A stretch of DNA of 64,000 nucleotides. Origin: Lucinisca nassula. Taxonomy: Eukaryota > Mollusca > Bivalvia > Lucinida > Lucinidae. Below, piece after piece: positions 34,555-46,790 of this stretch. The stretch lies in contig OY757011.1 of the NCBI GenBank assembly GCA_963580285.1, positions 117,547,037 through 117,611,036 on the forward strand. The letters run 5' to 3'. Positions within the stretch are counted from its first letter, which is position 1. Each line of letters starts with the position of its first letter. The position numbers were made by a program, and so were the translations under genes. The notes under the pieces are model-generated. The model had not been told where the DNA came from, ran no database searches, and saw nothing but the letters and a program-made list of their open reading frames with translations.

Positions 34555-34790
34555 GTGAATGTAATAGCCTAGTCAACACTGTTTAGATCATTTTTGAGCC
34601 CTGTCAGTTTACCTATTCACACTTTTCCTGGGCAGGCTTATACCTAAGCGGTTAACCAGTACAGTGCACATTCTTTCACCAAAAACTGACAACTGCCCCT
34701 CTTGAATCAGGGGGAGAGAATGACCATAGAAAGTAATATATGATCAATCTCCTTGAAAAAATATTGCGAACTGTGCCACATTTAGTTGGT
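34555..34790. repeat. SINE-like body shared with 16805-17125
   Basis: Shares 'actgacaactgcccctcttg', 'cttttcctgggcaggctta' and 'tgatcaatctcc' blocks with the SINE-like copy at 16.8-17.1 kb. The tRNA-like head is not evident here. Confidence 0.45.
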
Positions 34791-34925
34791 TCTTATGAGT
34801 ACCCACAATCAATATTTTTGAATAAGGAGAACCCAGTTATTCCAACTTTTTTTTATATCAGGTAGGGTTAGAGGGCTGCCCATTACACAGGCTTGGTGAC
34901 CCAAAGCAGACAAAGAAAGTCAGAG

Positions 34926-35150
34926 TTAACCATAAAAATTCTAAGAATTAGGCTGCCTTGATGACTTGTTGTAATCCTCCTAATATTTACAGAAAGTGTT
35001 AACAATCCAGCAAGGAGTCTAAGATTATATACAGATGGAATTGCAAATGATTCAGACCCTGATCAGACTGCTACTTCAGAAGCAGACTGATCTGGGTCCA
35101 CACTGCAAGTTAACCTGTCCATCCCAATTCTTGTGATCATTATAGTATTC
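34926..35150. mobile_element. Diverged MITE relative of 33478-33672
   Basis: Ends 'accataaaaattctaagaat' and 'aattcttgtgatcattatag' are imperfect inverts. The core contains 'cctgatcagactgc' and 'gcagactgatctgggtcc', themselves inverted around ttcagaa. Confidence 0.5.
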
Positions 35151-35930
35151 ATGCTTGAAGAAACATTATGACTAGATGCAATATTTTTACTGCTGTGAAA
35201 ATAAAAAATGTACATTAATTGCCGAATTGTTGTTCTTTTTCATAGTTGAGATGTGTGTTCAAATTGTGATAGACCTGGTGCTCAACACTTTTTAGATCAT
35301 GTCTATCTGGTCTGTAAACCTTTGTTCTTTGCAGGCTTATTGCTCCAATAGACAATAAAACCTGTTTTGGTGGCCACTGCTATTAAGCAAGCAACATTTT
35401 TATGCAAGCAGGCATTTTGTTCACAAAGTAGGTAAATGCATTGAAATTCACCTGTATCAAGTAGGCACCTGTCTTAACCAAGCAAATTGTGGTTATACTT
35501 TAGGGGCTTGCTTAATACAGGTTACTGCAGTTGATAATTTTAAAACACGTTCTTACACCCGTATCTGTAGTAGCTGAACCACCTAGTCCGAGAAAGTGTA
35601 GTTTGTTTGAAGTTTTACATCCCAGTCAATTATTTTTAGGTCATTTTGGAATGCTCCATATTGTGTGGGACTTATTCCTCCCAGTGAGATGAAATGGCAT
35701 GTTAACCATTATTGTTAGAATCCCAATATGTTTATGAACTATGTTGTGGGTACATTTTGGAATTTGCCAAATCAAGTTGATCCAACGAGTATCAACAACC
35801 TATTTTAGTGGAGAAAATAAAAATTATTCCCTATAGGGAAACTTTTGTTGTCTAAAAAATGGACGATTTCAGATGAAAAATTGGAATATTTTTCTGCACA
35901 AAACATGGATTGTGGTACTCTTTAGAACTG
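35151..35930. other. Non-coding spacer
   Basis: AT-rich intron sequence with an old 'tttacatcccagtca' fragment near 35620. No exon recognised. Confidence 0.4.
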
Positions 35931-37026
35931 CCTCAATGAAAATTGGACCAAAACTGTGGCCCCTAGAGTGTCCACAAGGTTTTTCTATGATTTGACCTAG
36001 TGACCTACTTTTTGACTGACGGGACCCATATTTGAACTTGACTGAGATATTGTCAAGCTGATCATTCTGAGCAAGTTTGACAAAGATTGGACCATAACTG
36101 TGGCCTCTAGAGTGTTCACAAGGTTTTTCTATGATTTGACCCAGTGACCTACTTTTTTACTGTCAAGATGATCATTCTAAGCAAGTCTGATGAAGATCGC
36201 ACCAAAACTGTGGCCTCTAGAGTGTTCACAAGGTTATTCTATGATTTGACCTAGTGACCTACTTTTTGACCTGACATGACCCATATTCGAACTTGATGGT
36301 GGTTTTGTCCAGATGATCGTTCTGAGCAAGTCTGATGAAGTTTGGACCAAAACTGTGGCCTCTAGAGCGTTCACGGGGTTTTTCTATGATTTGACCTAGT
36401 GACCTACTTTTTGACCGGACATGACCCATATTCGAACTTGACTGAGATTTTGTCAAGCTGATCATTCTGAGCAAGTTTGATGAAGATTGGACTATAACTG
36501 TGGCCTCTTGAGTGTTAACAAGGTTTTTCTATGATTCGACCTTGTGACCTACTTTTTGTCCCGACATGACCCATATTCGAGCTTGACCGAGATTTTGTCA
36601 AGATGATCATTCTGAGCAAGTTTGATGAAGATTGGACCAAAACTGTGGCCTCTAGAGTGTTCACAAGGTTTTTCTATGATTTGACCTAGTGACCTACTTT
36701 TTGACCGGACATGACCCATATTCAAACTTGACTGAGGTTTTGTCCAGATGATCGTTCTGAGCAAGTTTGCTGAAGTTTGGACCAAAACTGCGGCCTCTAG
36801 AGTGTTGACAAGATTTTACTGTGATTTGACCTAGTGACCTACTTTTTGACCCGACATGACCCATATTCGAACTTGACCAAGATATTGTCAAGATGATCAT
36901 TCTAAGCAAGTCTGATGATGACTGGATGAAAACTGTGGCCTCTAGAGTGTTCACAAGGAAAATTTTACACACGACGCATGACGAACGACGACGCCGGACA
37001 TAGCACAGTCACAAAAGCTCACCATG
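35930..37026 (+). mobile_element. E2-family element, 5' truncated, with 3' terminus
   Basis: About seven units of about 150 bp ('cctctagagtgttcacaagg', 'gacctagtgacctacttttt') clearly related to the E2 core. The 3' end is present: acgacgcatgacgaacgacgacg microsatellite (about 36966-36990), then AGCTCACCATGAC-cttca-GTCAGGTGGGCT. No CAAGAG head is visible. It supplies the terminus that E2 lacks. Confidence 0.7.
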
Positions 37027-37029
37027 ACC

Positions 37030-38640
37030 TTCAGTCAGGTGGGCTAAAAAAAAATAAGAGGCACAACTCTGCACGGACAAGTATGACTCAGACTGCAAAG
37101 AAAATAATATAGGGACAGCTAATTTTCCATAAGGATTCCTGTATAGGAAATTTCAAGGTCTTCTCATCCATGGTTCTCATGTTATGAGCTGTATCTGGGA
37201 TACACCATAAGAGCAATACCTATGCAATTACAGGTCAGAAAAAACAAATCCGCCATTGATTTATTTTACTTCTTCTCAAATATTTGCAGTATACCAAAAT
37301 CAGCTCCCTAGTTCAACTGACTGAAAAGGATTGAAAATTTGCCAAACTTGTAAAGGGAGGTGGCATAAAAAAACAACATCCTAGCAAAAACCGTACTGTG
37401 GTTTTCCCAGGTTCTATAAGCATAACCGATGGATGGACAGACAGGCAGGACAGAACCAATATGCCCTATCAAATTGGGCTACTGCAGACATCTTTCAAAT
37501 TGCACCTATTGGAATTCTTTTTGAACAAATCTGAAAGAAGACAATCCAAAAAGAACACTGCAGTAAAGTTTGGTTGAATCTGATTGTAGTTTCTCAGAAA
37601 ATTTTCAAAGATTTTTCTCAATTTGCCCCTTTCAGTTACCATGGCAACCATAGTTCTGCATGGACTGGAATTATTTGACCATATTTGAAAAAGACAATTC
37701 AAATAAACTGGTACAGTCTTTTCAGAGGAGATGTCATTTAAAGAAAATGTTGATGGACAGAAAGATATTGATGGTTTGTGGAATGGCGACAATGCTGGAC
37801 AGAGAGTGATCTCAATAGCTAACCCAGAGCACAAAGGCTCAGTGTGGGCTAAAAAACCTGATTCACTTATTCTAAATGCTCATTCAACATACAAAATTAT
37901 AAACCCTAGTGTTAACAATTCTGTAGCTTTCCCAGGATCTAAAAATTTATCCAAATGACAGACAGAAATAATTTCAGAACTTCATCAAAAGTTAATAAAG
38001 TCATCTAGACCTTAGAACCAAACTATATGCCAAATATCATGAGCCTAGCTCAAGTGCTTCTCCAGATATTTTGTTTACATGGTTTCTCCACAGCCATGAC
38101 GGGTAAGTCCAAAATGGATATATGTCTATTATATATTCTGCAGAATTTCATAGAAGTTAATCATGTCATCTATTATGCCTTAGACCCAAACTATGTAACA
38201 AATATCATGAACCTAGCTCAAGTGGTTCTCCAGATATTTCAGTCACAAGGGTTTCGTATAGCCTCAATGCAAAAGTCCAGAAGGGGTATAACTCCACAAA
38301 GGCAAGTCCAACAGAAAAAAGAAAAAAACATTGGTTCACTTATTTTTTATGCTCAATCCATATATAAAATTCAAAATCTTGCAAAGTTCCAGAGATATCT
38401 TTGACGAAAAACTTAAAACTTAAACACAAATTTTTAACATTAAATTTCTAAGTCCATGACCTTGACTTTAAGGGCATGGGCGTGGGTGGGGTTAATGCTG
38501 AATAAATTTTTGGTCCTACATCTATCATCAAACCAAATATAAACAAAATCCATCATATGGTTTGGGAGATATCAGCTCTTATAAACTTAAACGCAAAACT
38601 TTAACATTGTGTGGGGTAAGGCAATAGCTCTTCCTGGACT
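37030..38640. repeat. Mosaic of diverged repeat pieces
   Basis: Includes a piece like the E10a first section ('gggacagctaattttccata', about 37105), a tail 'ggatggacagacaggcagga' near 37430, and two about 160-bp units around 38030-38400 ('aaatatcatgarcctagctc'). No intact ends. Confidence 0.45.
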
Positions 38641-39465
38641 TTGTCCAAGCATTCTAAAAATGAGTTATGGTTCTTGTGTTCTGCATGTCATCTGATGTTG
38701 CTTAGTATTTGTGTGAAGTTCCATGAAAATATCTCAAACAATTTTCAACATATAGAGTGGACACAATTGTAAAGGAAAAAACTTCAAAGGGCCACAACTC
38801 AAAAATTACAAAAATGATAGTTATTGTTCTTGTACCCTTCACGTCCCCTGATGTTGCTTTATATTTGTGTAAAGTTTCATGAAAATATCTGCAACAGTTT
38901 TTAAGTTATAGAGTCAATATGATTTTTAAGGTAATAACTTCAAAGGGCCAAAACTCTAAATTACAAAAATGAGAGTTATGGTACTTGTGCTCTGCATGTC
39001 CCCTGATACTGCTTTATATTTGTTTTAAGTTTCATGAAAATATCGCAAAGGGTTTTCAACTTATAGAGCGGACACAACTGATAAGGGAAAAAGTTCCAAG
39101 GGGCACGACCCAAAACTACAAGAATGAGAATTATGGTTCTTGTGCTCTGCAGGTCCCCTGATGTTGCTTTATATTTGTGTGAAGTTTCATGCAAACATCC
39201 TAAATGGTTATTCAGTAATAGAGTTGACACTAATATTAAGGTAAAAACTTCAGAGAGCCACAACTCCAAAAATACACGAAAGGAAAGTTATGATTCTTTT
39301 GCTCTGCATGTTCCCTGATGCTGCTTTATATTTGTGTGAAGTTTCATGAAAATATCCAAAACTGTTTCAAGTTACTGAGCAGACACGAGTGTGATGGACA
39401 GACAGATGGATAGATGATCATGACAAAAACAGTATGTTCCCCAACCCTTCAGGGGGAGACATAAT
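38640..39465 (+). mobile_element. GGGGGAGACAT-ended tandem element, 5' end not found
   Basis: About five units of about 155 bp ('tctgcatgtcccctgatgyt', 'gctttatatttgtgtgaagt') are followed by a gacagacagatggatagatg stretch and GGGGGAGACATAAT (about 39450-39463), the terminus also seen in E10. No ATGTCTCCCCC head is visible upstream. Confidence 0.6.
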
Positions 39466-40012
39466 TCGTGGTAACTGCATTAAAATACCTGAATCAAAAT
39501 CCAAAAATATGTGCACATCTTCATATCAAATCAAGAAAACCTGCAAATCCATTGAATGTTAAGAAGGAGTTATAGATACAAGATTTTGGAAATGTGGATG
39601 CACAGATGCGCTGACACACAGATGCAAAAACACACAGAAGCAAGCACAGACAGATGAAGATCATTTCTATAGTCCCCCTCCTCACACGTCGGGTGATATA
39701 GATACCTGGAGTACTTATTTTTTACTCAGTCTACAATATTTTTGAGTGCATATTAGGTACAATAATATCTAATTGAACCTGAAATGTACCGATGCTGTAT
39801 TATAAGCCAAATCAGCCACAAACATGAATTTAGGTACATTTTAAGTACATGATGTGACCAATTACATATCTATTGACTTTTTCCGTCTGGTTATGTTGAG
39901 CTTGACAATTCACTTGTTCCTTGACAAGTACAAAACTTTGCTGCTGAATTTGTGACAGTTTCTTCAACAACAATATAAATCCGTAACATACTGCTTTACA
40001 GTCAAGATTTAC
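39466..40012. other. Intron sequence adjoining SET exon a
   Basis: A degenerate 'acacacagatgc' stretch (39600-39660) is present; otherwise no feature. Confidence 0.4.
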
Positions 40013-40112
40013 CTTTAACTTTATCCTCAAATACTCTGAATCCTGGTTGGTCAATATTCTTCTTGATCCATTCCAGAGCTACATCATCTGGACGCTGCCT
40101 TCTTTTTCTTAT
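40013..40112 (-). CDS. SET8/KMT5A-like methyltransferase, exon a (pre-SET edge)
   Basis: This is the most upstream recognisable exon of a minus-strand gene. Read on the minus strand it follows an acceptor ending in ttag, is 100 bp long and ends before a gtaaat donor. It holds 33 codons plus one base. The peptide starts IRKRRQRPDDVALEW and ends FRVFEDKVK; the basic start and the stretch before the glycine-rich SET strand resemble the sequence just N-terminal to the SET domain in SET8-type proteins. The leftover G joins the GA that opens the next exon to make a glycine codon, as SET domains require (KG-R). No in-frame initiator is seen, so earlier exons exist upstream, to the right. Element E6 starts 91 bp beyond its acceptor side. 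Confident as an exon; family assignment rests on the joined peptide. Confidence 0.85.
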
Positions 40113-40202
40113 CTAAAAACAATTCTAGCATTTAAAGATTGCCTCCATAAACTGCCTACTACAAACTGGTATTAAACCATTACACAATCAGGAAAAAAAA
40201 AA

Positions 40203-41783
40203 CAAGAGGGCCATGATGGCCCTGAATCGCTCACCTGAATCCAAGATGTTTCAAAGCTTATGGAAGTGAAGGATTCACTGCTTTAAGGAGATGTGGACGA
40301 AAGATTTTCATCTTTGGAGGCTACTTTTCATTGGAGTGGAACCATTTTAACTGCAATAGAGGAAAATTTCTGTGGAATTATTTTGAAATAGGGCCATTAT
40401 TTTAAAATTGGGCCATTTGCCATGTTGTTTGGCTGAATAGACCCATATAAGCAATTTTTAAAACAGGATCATCCAAGGAACATTCCTGTAAAATTGTTCT
40501 GAAATCTGGCCATTTTCCTAGAAGATCTCATTTAAAGGTTTTTCTATGTTTAGCTTTGGTGGCCATTTTGTTTAACAGAGCAGAACGATTTAGGCAATTT
40601 TGAAACAGGGTCCGTCAGTCAAGGAACATTCCTGTGAAATTATTTTCAAATCGGGCCATTTGTCTAGCAGATGTCGTTTAAAGGTTCTTCTATTTTTAGC
40701 TCTGGCAGCCATTTTGTTTAACAGAGTGGAACAATTAAGGCAATTTGAAAGAGGGTCACTTAAGGAACATTCCTGTGAAATTATTTTCAAATCGGGCCAT
40801 TTGCCCAGGAGATGTCATTTAAAGGATTTTCTATTTTTAGCTCTGGCAGCCATTTTTTTAAATGGAGCAGAACAAGTTAGGCATAACGATTGAGGCAATT
40901 TTAAAGAGGGTCACTCAAGGAACATTCCTGTGAAATTATTTTCAAATTGGGCCATTTGCCTAGGAGGAGATGTCATTTAAAGGTTTTTCTATTTTTAGCT
41001 CTGGCGGCCATTTTGTTAAACGGAGCTGAATGATTTAGGCAATTTTGAAAGAGGGTCACTCAAGGAACGTTCCTGTGAAATTACTTTCAAATCTGGCCAT
41101 TTGCCTAGGAGGAAATGTCATTTGAAGGTGTTTCTGTTTTTAGCTCTGGTGGCCATTTTGTTTAATGGAGCGGAACAATTAAAGCAATTTTGAAAGAGGG
41201 TCACTCAAGGAACATTCCTGTGAAATTATTTTCAAATCGGGCCAATTGCCTTGGAGGAGATGTCATTTAAAGGTTTTTCTATTTTTAGCTCTGGTGGCCA
41301 TTTTGTTTAACGGAGCGAATGATTTAGGCAATTTTGAAAGAGGGTCATTCAAGGAATGTCCCTGTGAAATTATTTTCAAATCAGGCCATTTGCCTAGAAG
41401 ATGTCATTTAAAGGTTTTTTATTTTTAGCTCTGGAGGCCATTTTGTTTAACGGAGTGGAACGATTTAGGCAATTTTGAAAGAGGGTCACTCAAGGAACAT
41501 TCCTGTGAAATTATTTTCAAATCGGGCCATTTGCCTAGGAGGAGATGTCATTTAAAGGTTTTTCTACTTTTAGCTCTGGTGGCCATTTTGTTTTATGGAG
41601 TGGAACAATTTAGGCAATTTTGAAAGAGGGTCACTCAAGGAAGATTCCTGTGAAATTATATCAAAATCCATTCACTGGTTCAGGAGGAGATGTTATTTAA
41701 GTAAATTGTTGACAGACGCACAACGCACGACGGACATTGACCGATCACAATAACCCACCTTGAGCCTTCGGCTCAGGTGAGCT
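40203..41783 (+). mobile_element. E6: CAAGAG element with eight to nine 146-bp units
   Basis: It starts CAAGAGGGCC-atgat-GGCCCT then GAATCGCTCACCTGAATCC. It ends with a gacgcacaacgcacgacgg stretch (41714-41733) and hairpin CACCTTGAGCC-ttc-GGCTCAGGTG (41756-41779) plus AGCT. The core unit reads 'ttttagctctggtggccatt', 'tgaaagagggtcactcaagg', 'gaaattattttcaaatcggg', 'ggagatgtcatttaaagg'. It lies 91 bp from SET exon a. Its last about 52 bp lie inside the 8.1 kb duplicated unit. Confidence 0.85.
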
Positions 41784-41925
41784 AAATAAAAAACAGACTG
41801 GTCAAGGAAAGTCTCACACCAAGTTTCAACCATCCAAGAACATTTCAGCACCTGTTTGTGAGATCCATTCATACATTTATTTGCAGCAAGTTCACAAAAA
41901 TTGGGTATATGGTTAAAGGTAGGGT

Positions 41926-42151
41926 TTTTTGGTTTGGGTTTTACGGCCCTTTCAAGATTATTTCACTCATATCGAGCCAATCGTTAATCATAGGTGGACG
42001 AAAACAGGAGTAGCCGGAGAAAAACCACCTGGCCTTCCGTTGCAGAACTTGGCGTCTCACACGTGGCCCGAGCGAGGCTCGAACCTACGGCGGTGAGAGA
42101 CCTAATGACTTAGAGTCAGCGCTCTTATCCATTAGGCCACGGAGGCCCGTA
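41926..42151 (-). mobile_element. SINE-A copy 1 (tRNA-Arg-like head), 14-bp target duplication
   Basis: Both sides carry gttaaaggtagggt (41912-41925 and 42152-42165). The minus strand begins with a tRNA-like head: A box TGGCCTAATGG, then B box GGTTCGAGCCT. The body and tail 'gggccgtaaaacccaaacc' are typical of mollusc SINE tails. Pol III-type retroposon; not a functional tRNA gene because the anticodon stem is altered and no discriminator context exists. Confidence 0.85.
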
Positions 42152-42882
42152 GTTAAAGGTAGGGTCATACACAAAAACATTGTCACAATATGTAACAACA
42201 TAATTATAACAGATAAAAATATTACATTAAATGTAGTCTTTTGTTTTTGAATTTCCCATCGTAAGTCTATGGCAATTTTAAACTGCCACAGCAACTAGCA
42301 TTTTTGAGCAATACAAATTAAACCACAAGCTGTAGAGGCTTTTTCAATCGACATTCCATAAAAGTTGCAGGCTTGTCCACCATAGGGCTGCTGAGGAGTG
42401 GATTTTTTACTTCTTTTTTTTTTTTTGTCCATTTTCGGCCTTTTGGTAACCAATCAAAATGAAAGGTCCATGAAAGGTCCATGAAAATATATGACTGGCA
42501 GAGAACTAGTCAAGGACCATTTCTGAATAAGTTTTGTCAGAATGCATGAACCCCATCCCATTAAGGTTCCAGCTGGTAAAGTGGGATATGGTATATTTTG
42601 GGACATGTTAGTCCCATATGCAAAGAATTTAGGTCAACTGCCTTTTCAAAAGATGTTTTTGGCTGGTTGGTTGGTTTGTTTTGTCTTGTTTTGTTTTGTT
42701 TTGTTTTGTATTTTGAATATTAATGAAAGTAACATGTAATTAAAGGCAAGAATATGAAGAGCAGTACCAAAGAATGTCTCACATCCCACTGAGACGAAAT
42801 AAACTTTCTTTGTTTGTGTTGTTGCTTAACGTCCCAGTCAACCAGTCAACAGCTGAGGAGAACTAGAACATGTTTTTCTAAA

Positions 42883-45800
42883 CAAGAATTCCGCTGAAGG
42901 CTTTGTCGCGCCTGTGGGGGCGCTAAGTCCCAACAACTTGAAATGTAGGTAAATGTCAAACATGGATGTTTATTTAAAAGTTGCTATCCCTATATACAAG
43001 TTTGTACAAAGTATCATTACTGAAGCTCTTACAGTGTTTGGGAAAAGGACTCTTTAAACAAGAGGGCCACGATGGCCCTGGATCGCTCACCTGATCCATA
43101 GTGTAACAAGTGGGCCCCAGAGAGGGCCATTATTGGCCCCAGGGCTTTAATGTGCATAATGTTGAGGGAGGTCTTAAAGGTGAAGCTTCATACCAAACAT
43201 CAACAAAGGCTATAATTTGAACAATCTTGGCAAAGGTCCACAAGATGAAGCTACAAATCAAATATCAAAGACCTGGGCCTAGCGGTTTCAGAGAAGAAGA
43301 TTTTTGAAAGCTTTTGCCTATATAAGCCTATGTAAAACCAAAGGGCCCCGGGACTGGGGCATTTTTTGCCCCAGCACTATAATTTGAACAATCTTGGTAG
43401 GGGTCCACTAGATGAAGCTTCATACCAAATATCAAAGTCCTGGGCCTTGTGGTTTCAGAGAAGAAGATTTTTAAAGATTTTCCCTATATAAGCCTATGTC
43501 AAACCAAAGGGCCCCAGGGCGGGGGCATTTTTGGCCCCAGCACTATAATTTGAACAATCTTGGTAGGGGTCCACTAGATGAAGCTTCATACCAAATATCA
43601 AAGACCTCGGCCTTGTGGTTTCAGAGAAGAAGATTTTTAAGATTTTCCCTATATAAGCCAATGTAAAACCAAAGGGCCCCGTGGCGGGGGCATTTTTTGT
43701 CCCAGCACTATAATTTGAACAATCTTGGTATGAGTCCACTAGATGAAGCTTCATACCAAATATCAAAGTCCTGGGCCTTGTGGTTTCAGAGAAGAAGATT
43801 TTTAAAAATTTTCCTTATATAAGCATAATCCAAAGGGCCCCGGGGCGGGGGCATTTTTGGCCCCAGCACTATCATTTGAACAATCTTGGTAAGGGTCCAC
43901 TAGATGAAGCTTCATACCAAATATCAAAGACCTGAGCCTTGTGGTTTCAGAGAAGAAGATTTTTAAAGATTTTCCCTATATAAGCCAATGTAAAACCAAA
44001 GGGCCCCGTGGCGGGGGCATTTTTTGTCCCAGCACTTAAATTTGAACAATCTTGGTAGGGGTCCACTAGATGAAGCTTCATACCAAATATCAAAGTCCTG
44101 GGCCTTGTGGTTTCAGAGAAGAAGATTTTTAAAGATTTTTCCTATATAAGCCTATGTCAAACCAAAGGGCCCCGGGGAAGAGGCATTTTTGGCCCCAGCA
44201 CTATTCTTTAAACAATCTTGGTACGGGTCCACTAGATAAAGCTTCATACCAAATATCAAAGACATGGGCCTTGTGGTTTCAGAAGAAGATTTTTAAAGAT
44301 TTTCCCTATATAAGTCTATGTAAAACCAAAGGGCCCCTGGGCGGGGGCATTATTGGCCCCAGCACTATAATTTGAACAATCTTAGTAGGGGTCCACTAGA
44401 TGAAGCTTCATACCAAATATCAAAGTCCTGGGCCTTGTGGTTTCAGTGAAGAAGATTTTTAAAGATTTTCCCTATATAAGTCTATGTAAAACCAAAGGGC
44501 CCCTGGGCGGGGGCATTTTTGGCCCCAGCACTATAATTTGAACAATCTTGGTAGGGGTCTACTAGATGAAGCTTCATACCAAATATCAAAGACCTGGGCC
44601 TTGTGGTTTCAGAGAAGAAGATTTTTAAAGATTTTCCCTATATAAGCCAATGTAAAACCAAAGGGCCCCGTGGCGGGGGCATTTTTTGTCCCAGCACTAA
44701 AATTTGAACAATCTTGGTAGGGGTCCACTAGATGAAGCTTCATACCAAATATCAAATTTCCAGGGCCTTGTGGTTTCAGAGAAGAAGATTTTTAAAGATT
44801 TTCCCTATATAAGCCTATGTAAAACCAAAGGGCCCCGGGGCGGGGGCATTTTTGCCCCAGCACTATAATTTGAACAATCTTGGTAGGGGTCCACTAGATG
44901 AAGCTTCAAACCAAATATCAAAGACATGGGCCTTGTGGTTTCAGAGAAGAAGATTTTTAAAGATTTTCCCTATATAAGCCTATGTAAAACCAAAGGGCCC
45001 CAGGGCGGGGGCATTTTTGGCCCCAGCACTATAATTTGAACAATCTTGGTAGGGGTCCACTAGATGAAGCTTCATACCAAATATCCAAGACCTGGGCCTT
45101 GTGGTTTCAGAGAAGAAGATTTTTTAAGTTTTTGGTGAAAAAAATCTGTTTTTGGCTCCTGTGACCTAGATGTGCAACGGACCGGAACCATTTGAACAAC
45201 TTTGAAAGGGGACCACCTAAGGATCATTCCTGTGAAGTTTGGTCAAAATCCGATCAGTGGTTTAGGAGGAGATGTCATTTAAAGAAATTGTTTACGCACG
45301 CACGGACGCACGGACGCATGCATGGACGGACGACGGACAAAAAGTGATCCCAAAAGCTCACCTCGTCACTACGTGACGGTGAGCTAAAAAGGATGAAAGC
45401 TAAGATTGACGCAAAAAAAAAGTCAGTGAACCATAAAATATAAGTCATTGTGAAATATGGATGCTCGCATTAAAGTTGCCATATGTTTAAATCAAGTATC
45501 ATTTATGAAACTGTTATAGTTCCAAAGAAACAGACTTTCATTAAGTTAAACGCTAGAGTTAACGCAATATTTTACAAAGTCAGTGAACCATAAAATGTAG
45601 GTCAAGGTCAAATATGGATGCCTGCATTTGGATAGCAATTCATAGATGCAAGCTTGTACCAAGTATCATAAATGAAATTCTGATATTTCTTCAGAAATGA
45701 ACTCTTACATAAGGGTGAACGCTAGGGTTGACGCTCTATGTTACAAAGTCAGTGAACCATGAAATGTAGGTCAAGGTCAAATATGGATGCTTGCTTTTAT

Positions 45801-46171
45801 GTTGCCATCCTAAGATGCAAGTTTGTACCAAGAATCATTGATGAGGCTCTAATAGTTGTTGAGTAATGGACAGTTACATTAGGGTGAACGCTAGGGTTGA
45901 CACACTATATTACAAAGTCAGTGAACCATGAAATGTTGGTCATGGACAAATATGGATGCTTGCTTTTATGTTGCCATCCCAGGATGCAAGTTTATACCAA
46001 GAATCATTAATGAGGTGCTAATAGTTGTTGAGAAATGGACTCTTACATTAGGGTGAACGCTGGGGTGAACGCAATTGTTGACGGACAAACGGACGGATGG
46101 ATGAACGGACGTACGGATGGACGGATGGAAAACCGGACGCCTATATCGCGCCATGCTTAAAGCAGGCGCCA
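42883..46171 (+). mobile_element. E9 copy 1, interrupted by E7
   Basis: Head CAAGAATTCCGCTGAAGGCT, then TCGCGCCTGTGGGGGCGC. Tail: GGAC/GGAT microsatellite (about 46080-46135) then TCGCGCCATGCTTAAAGCAG GCGCCATA, with inverse GCGCCTG/CAGGCGC motifs. The core is about five units of about 150 bp ('gtcagtgaaccatgaaatgt', 'gggtgaacgctagggttgac'). E7 sits inside at 43059-45385. Confidence 0.75.
43059..45385 (+). mobile_element. E7 copy 1: CAAGAG element with about 12 units of 165 bp
   Basis: It starts CAAGAGGGCC-acgat-GGCCCT, GATCGCTCACCTGATCC. It ends with an acgcacgcacggacgc microsatellite (45293-45335) and AGCTCACCTCGTCAC-tac-GTGACGGTGAGCT. Core units are the E3 family ('ctagatgaagcttcatacca', 'gaagaagatttttaaagatt') but with ggggcatttttggccccagc. 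The last about 200 bp are nearly those of E3. Flanks rejoin exactly in unit 3, fixing its ends to within 2 A residues. Confidence 0.9.
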
Positions 46172-46263
46172 TAAAAAAACAGATGTCTCCCCCCCCCCCC
46201 CCCCCACTTTTTGATCATTGAGGTGCCTACCTGATTCTTGCTGGCAACACACTGTCTCATGAT

Positions 46264-46790
46264 CCCAGGTCCCCACCCATCGGGTTAGAAGAAATAGATT
46301 GGGCTGCATGATACTTCCACACAGAGCTGAAATTGGCTGCTCATTGCATCAAATAACACACCATTTTTTCCTGACTGATCACTCAGTGAACCACAAAATT
46401 ACCTATTGATATAGCTCCATTGTTGCAATATTTACCTGCAGGTAAGATTAACACATATACCTGAAATAGTCTTACCTGAGTGAACAATATAATGTTCATT
46501 GACTCCTTTCATTCCACCCCTTAATGTTCCTATCCTATAGCTACTTGTAATTGCGTATATACACATTTCTATATTCATCCAGGTATAATTGCCCATGCAT
46601 TGTATGCAAAATCAAACAGGTGTGACACCCCTGATTTAGTGAATAGGCCTGTACATCAACTGAAGCGTGAAAGCTAACACAAAGTCTAATATATATGTAC
46701 TTAGTGAGGGGCTCATGGAAGATTAGTTGTTGCTAAATGTGTCACCCTCTTGAAATAAAGTCTATTATTATTGTTATTATTATTATTATT
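46264..46790 (+). mobile_element. Retroelement 3' fragment with AATAAA and (ATT)n tail, copy 1
   Basis: Interrupts an E10 unit after 'tctcatga'. Ends 'cttgaaataaagtctattat' followed by ATT/GTT repeats, as in many non-LTR retroelement 3' ends. No coding sequence recognised. Unit copies at 54386-54914 and 60140-60668. Confidence 0.5.

Noticed and set aside
42085..42151. tRNA-Arg gene on the minus strand
   Set aside because: A and B boxes are those of a SINE head with a body, tail and 14-bp target duplication; the cloverleaf is imperfect. Likewise the Met-like head at 47040-47118.
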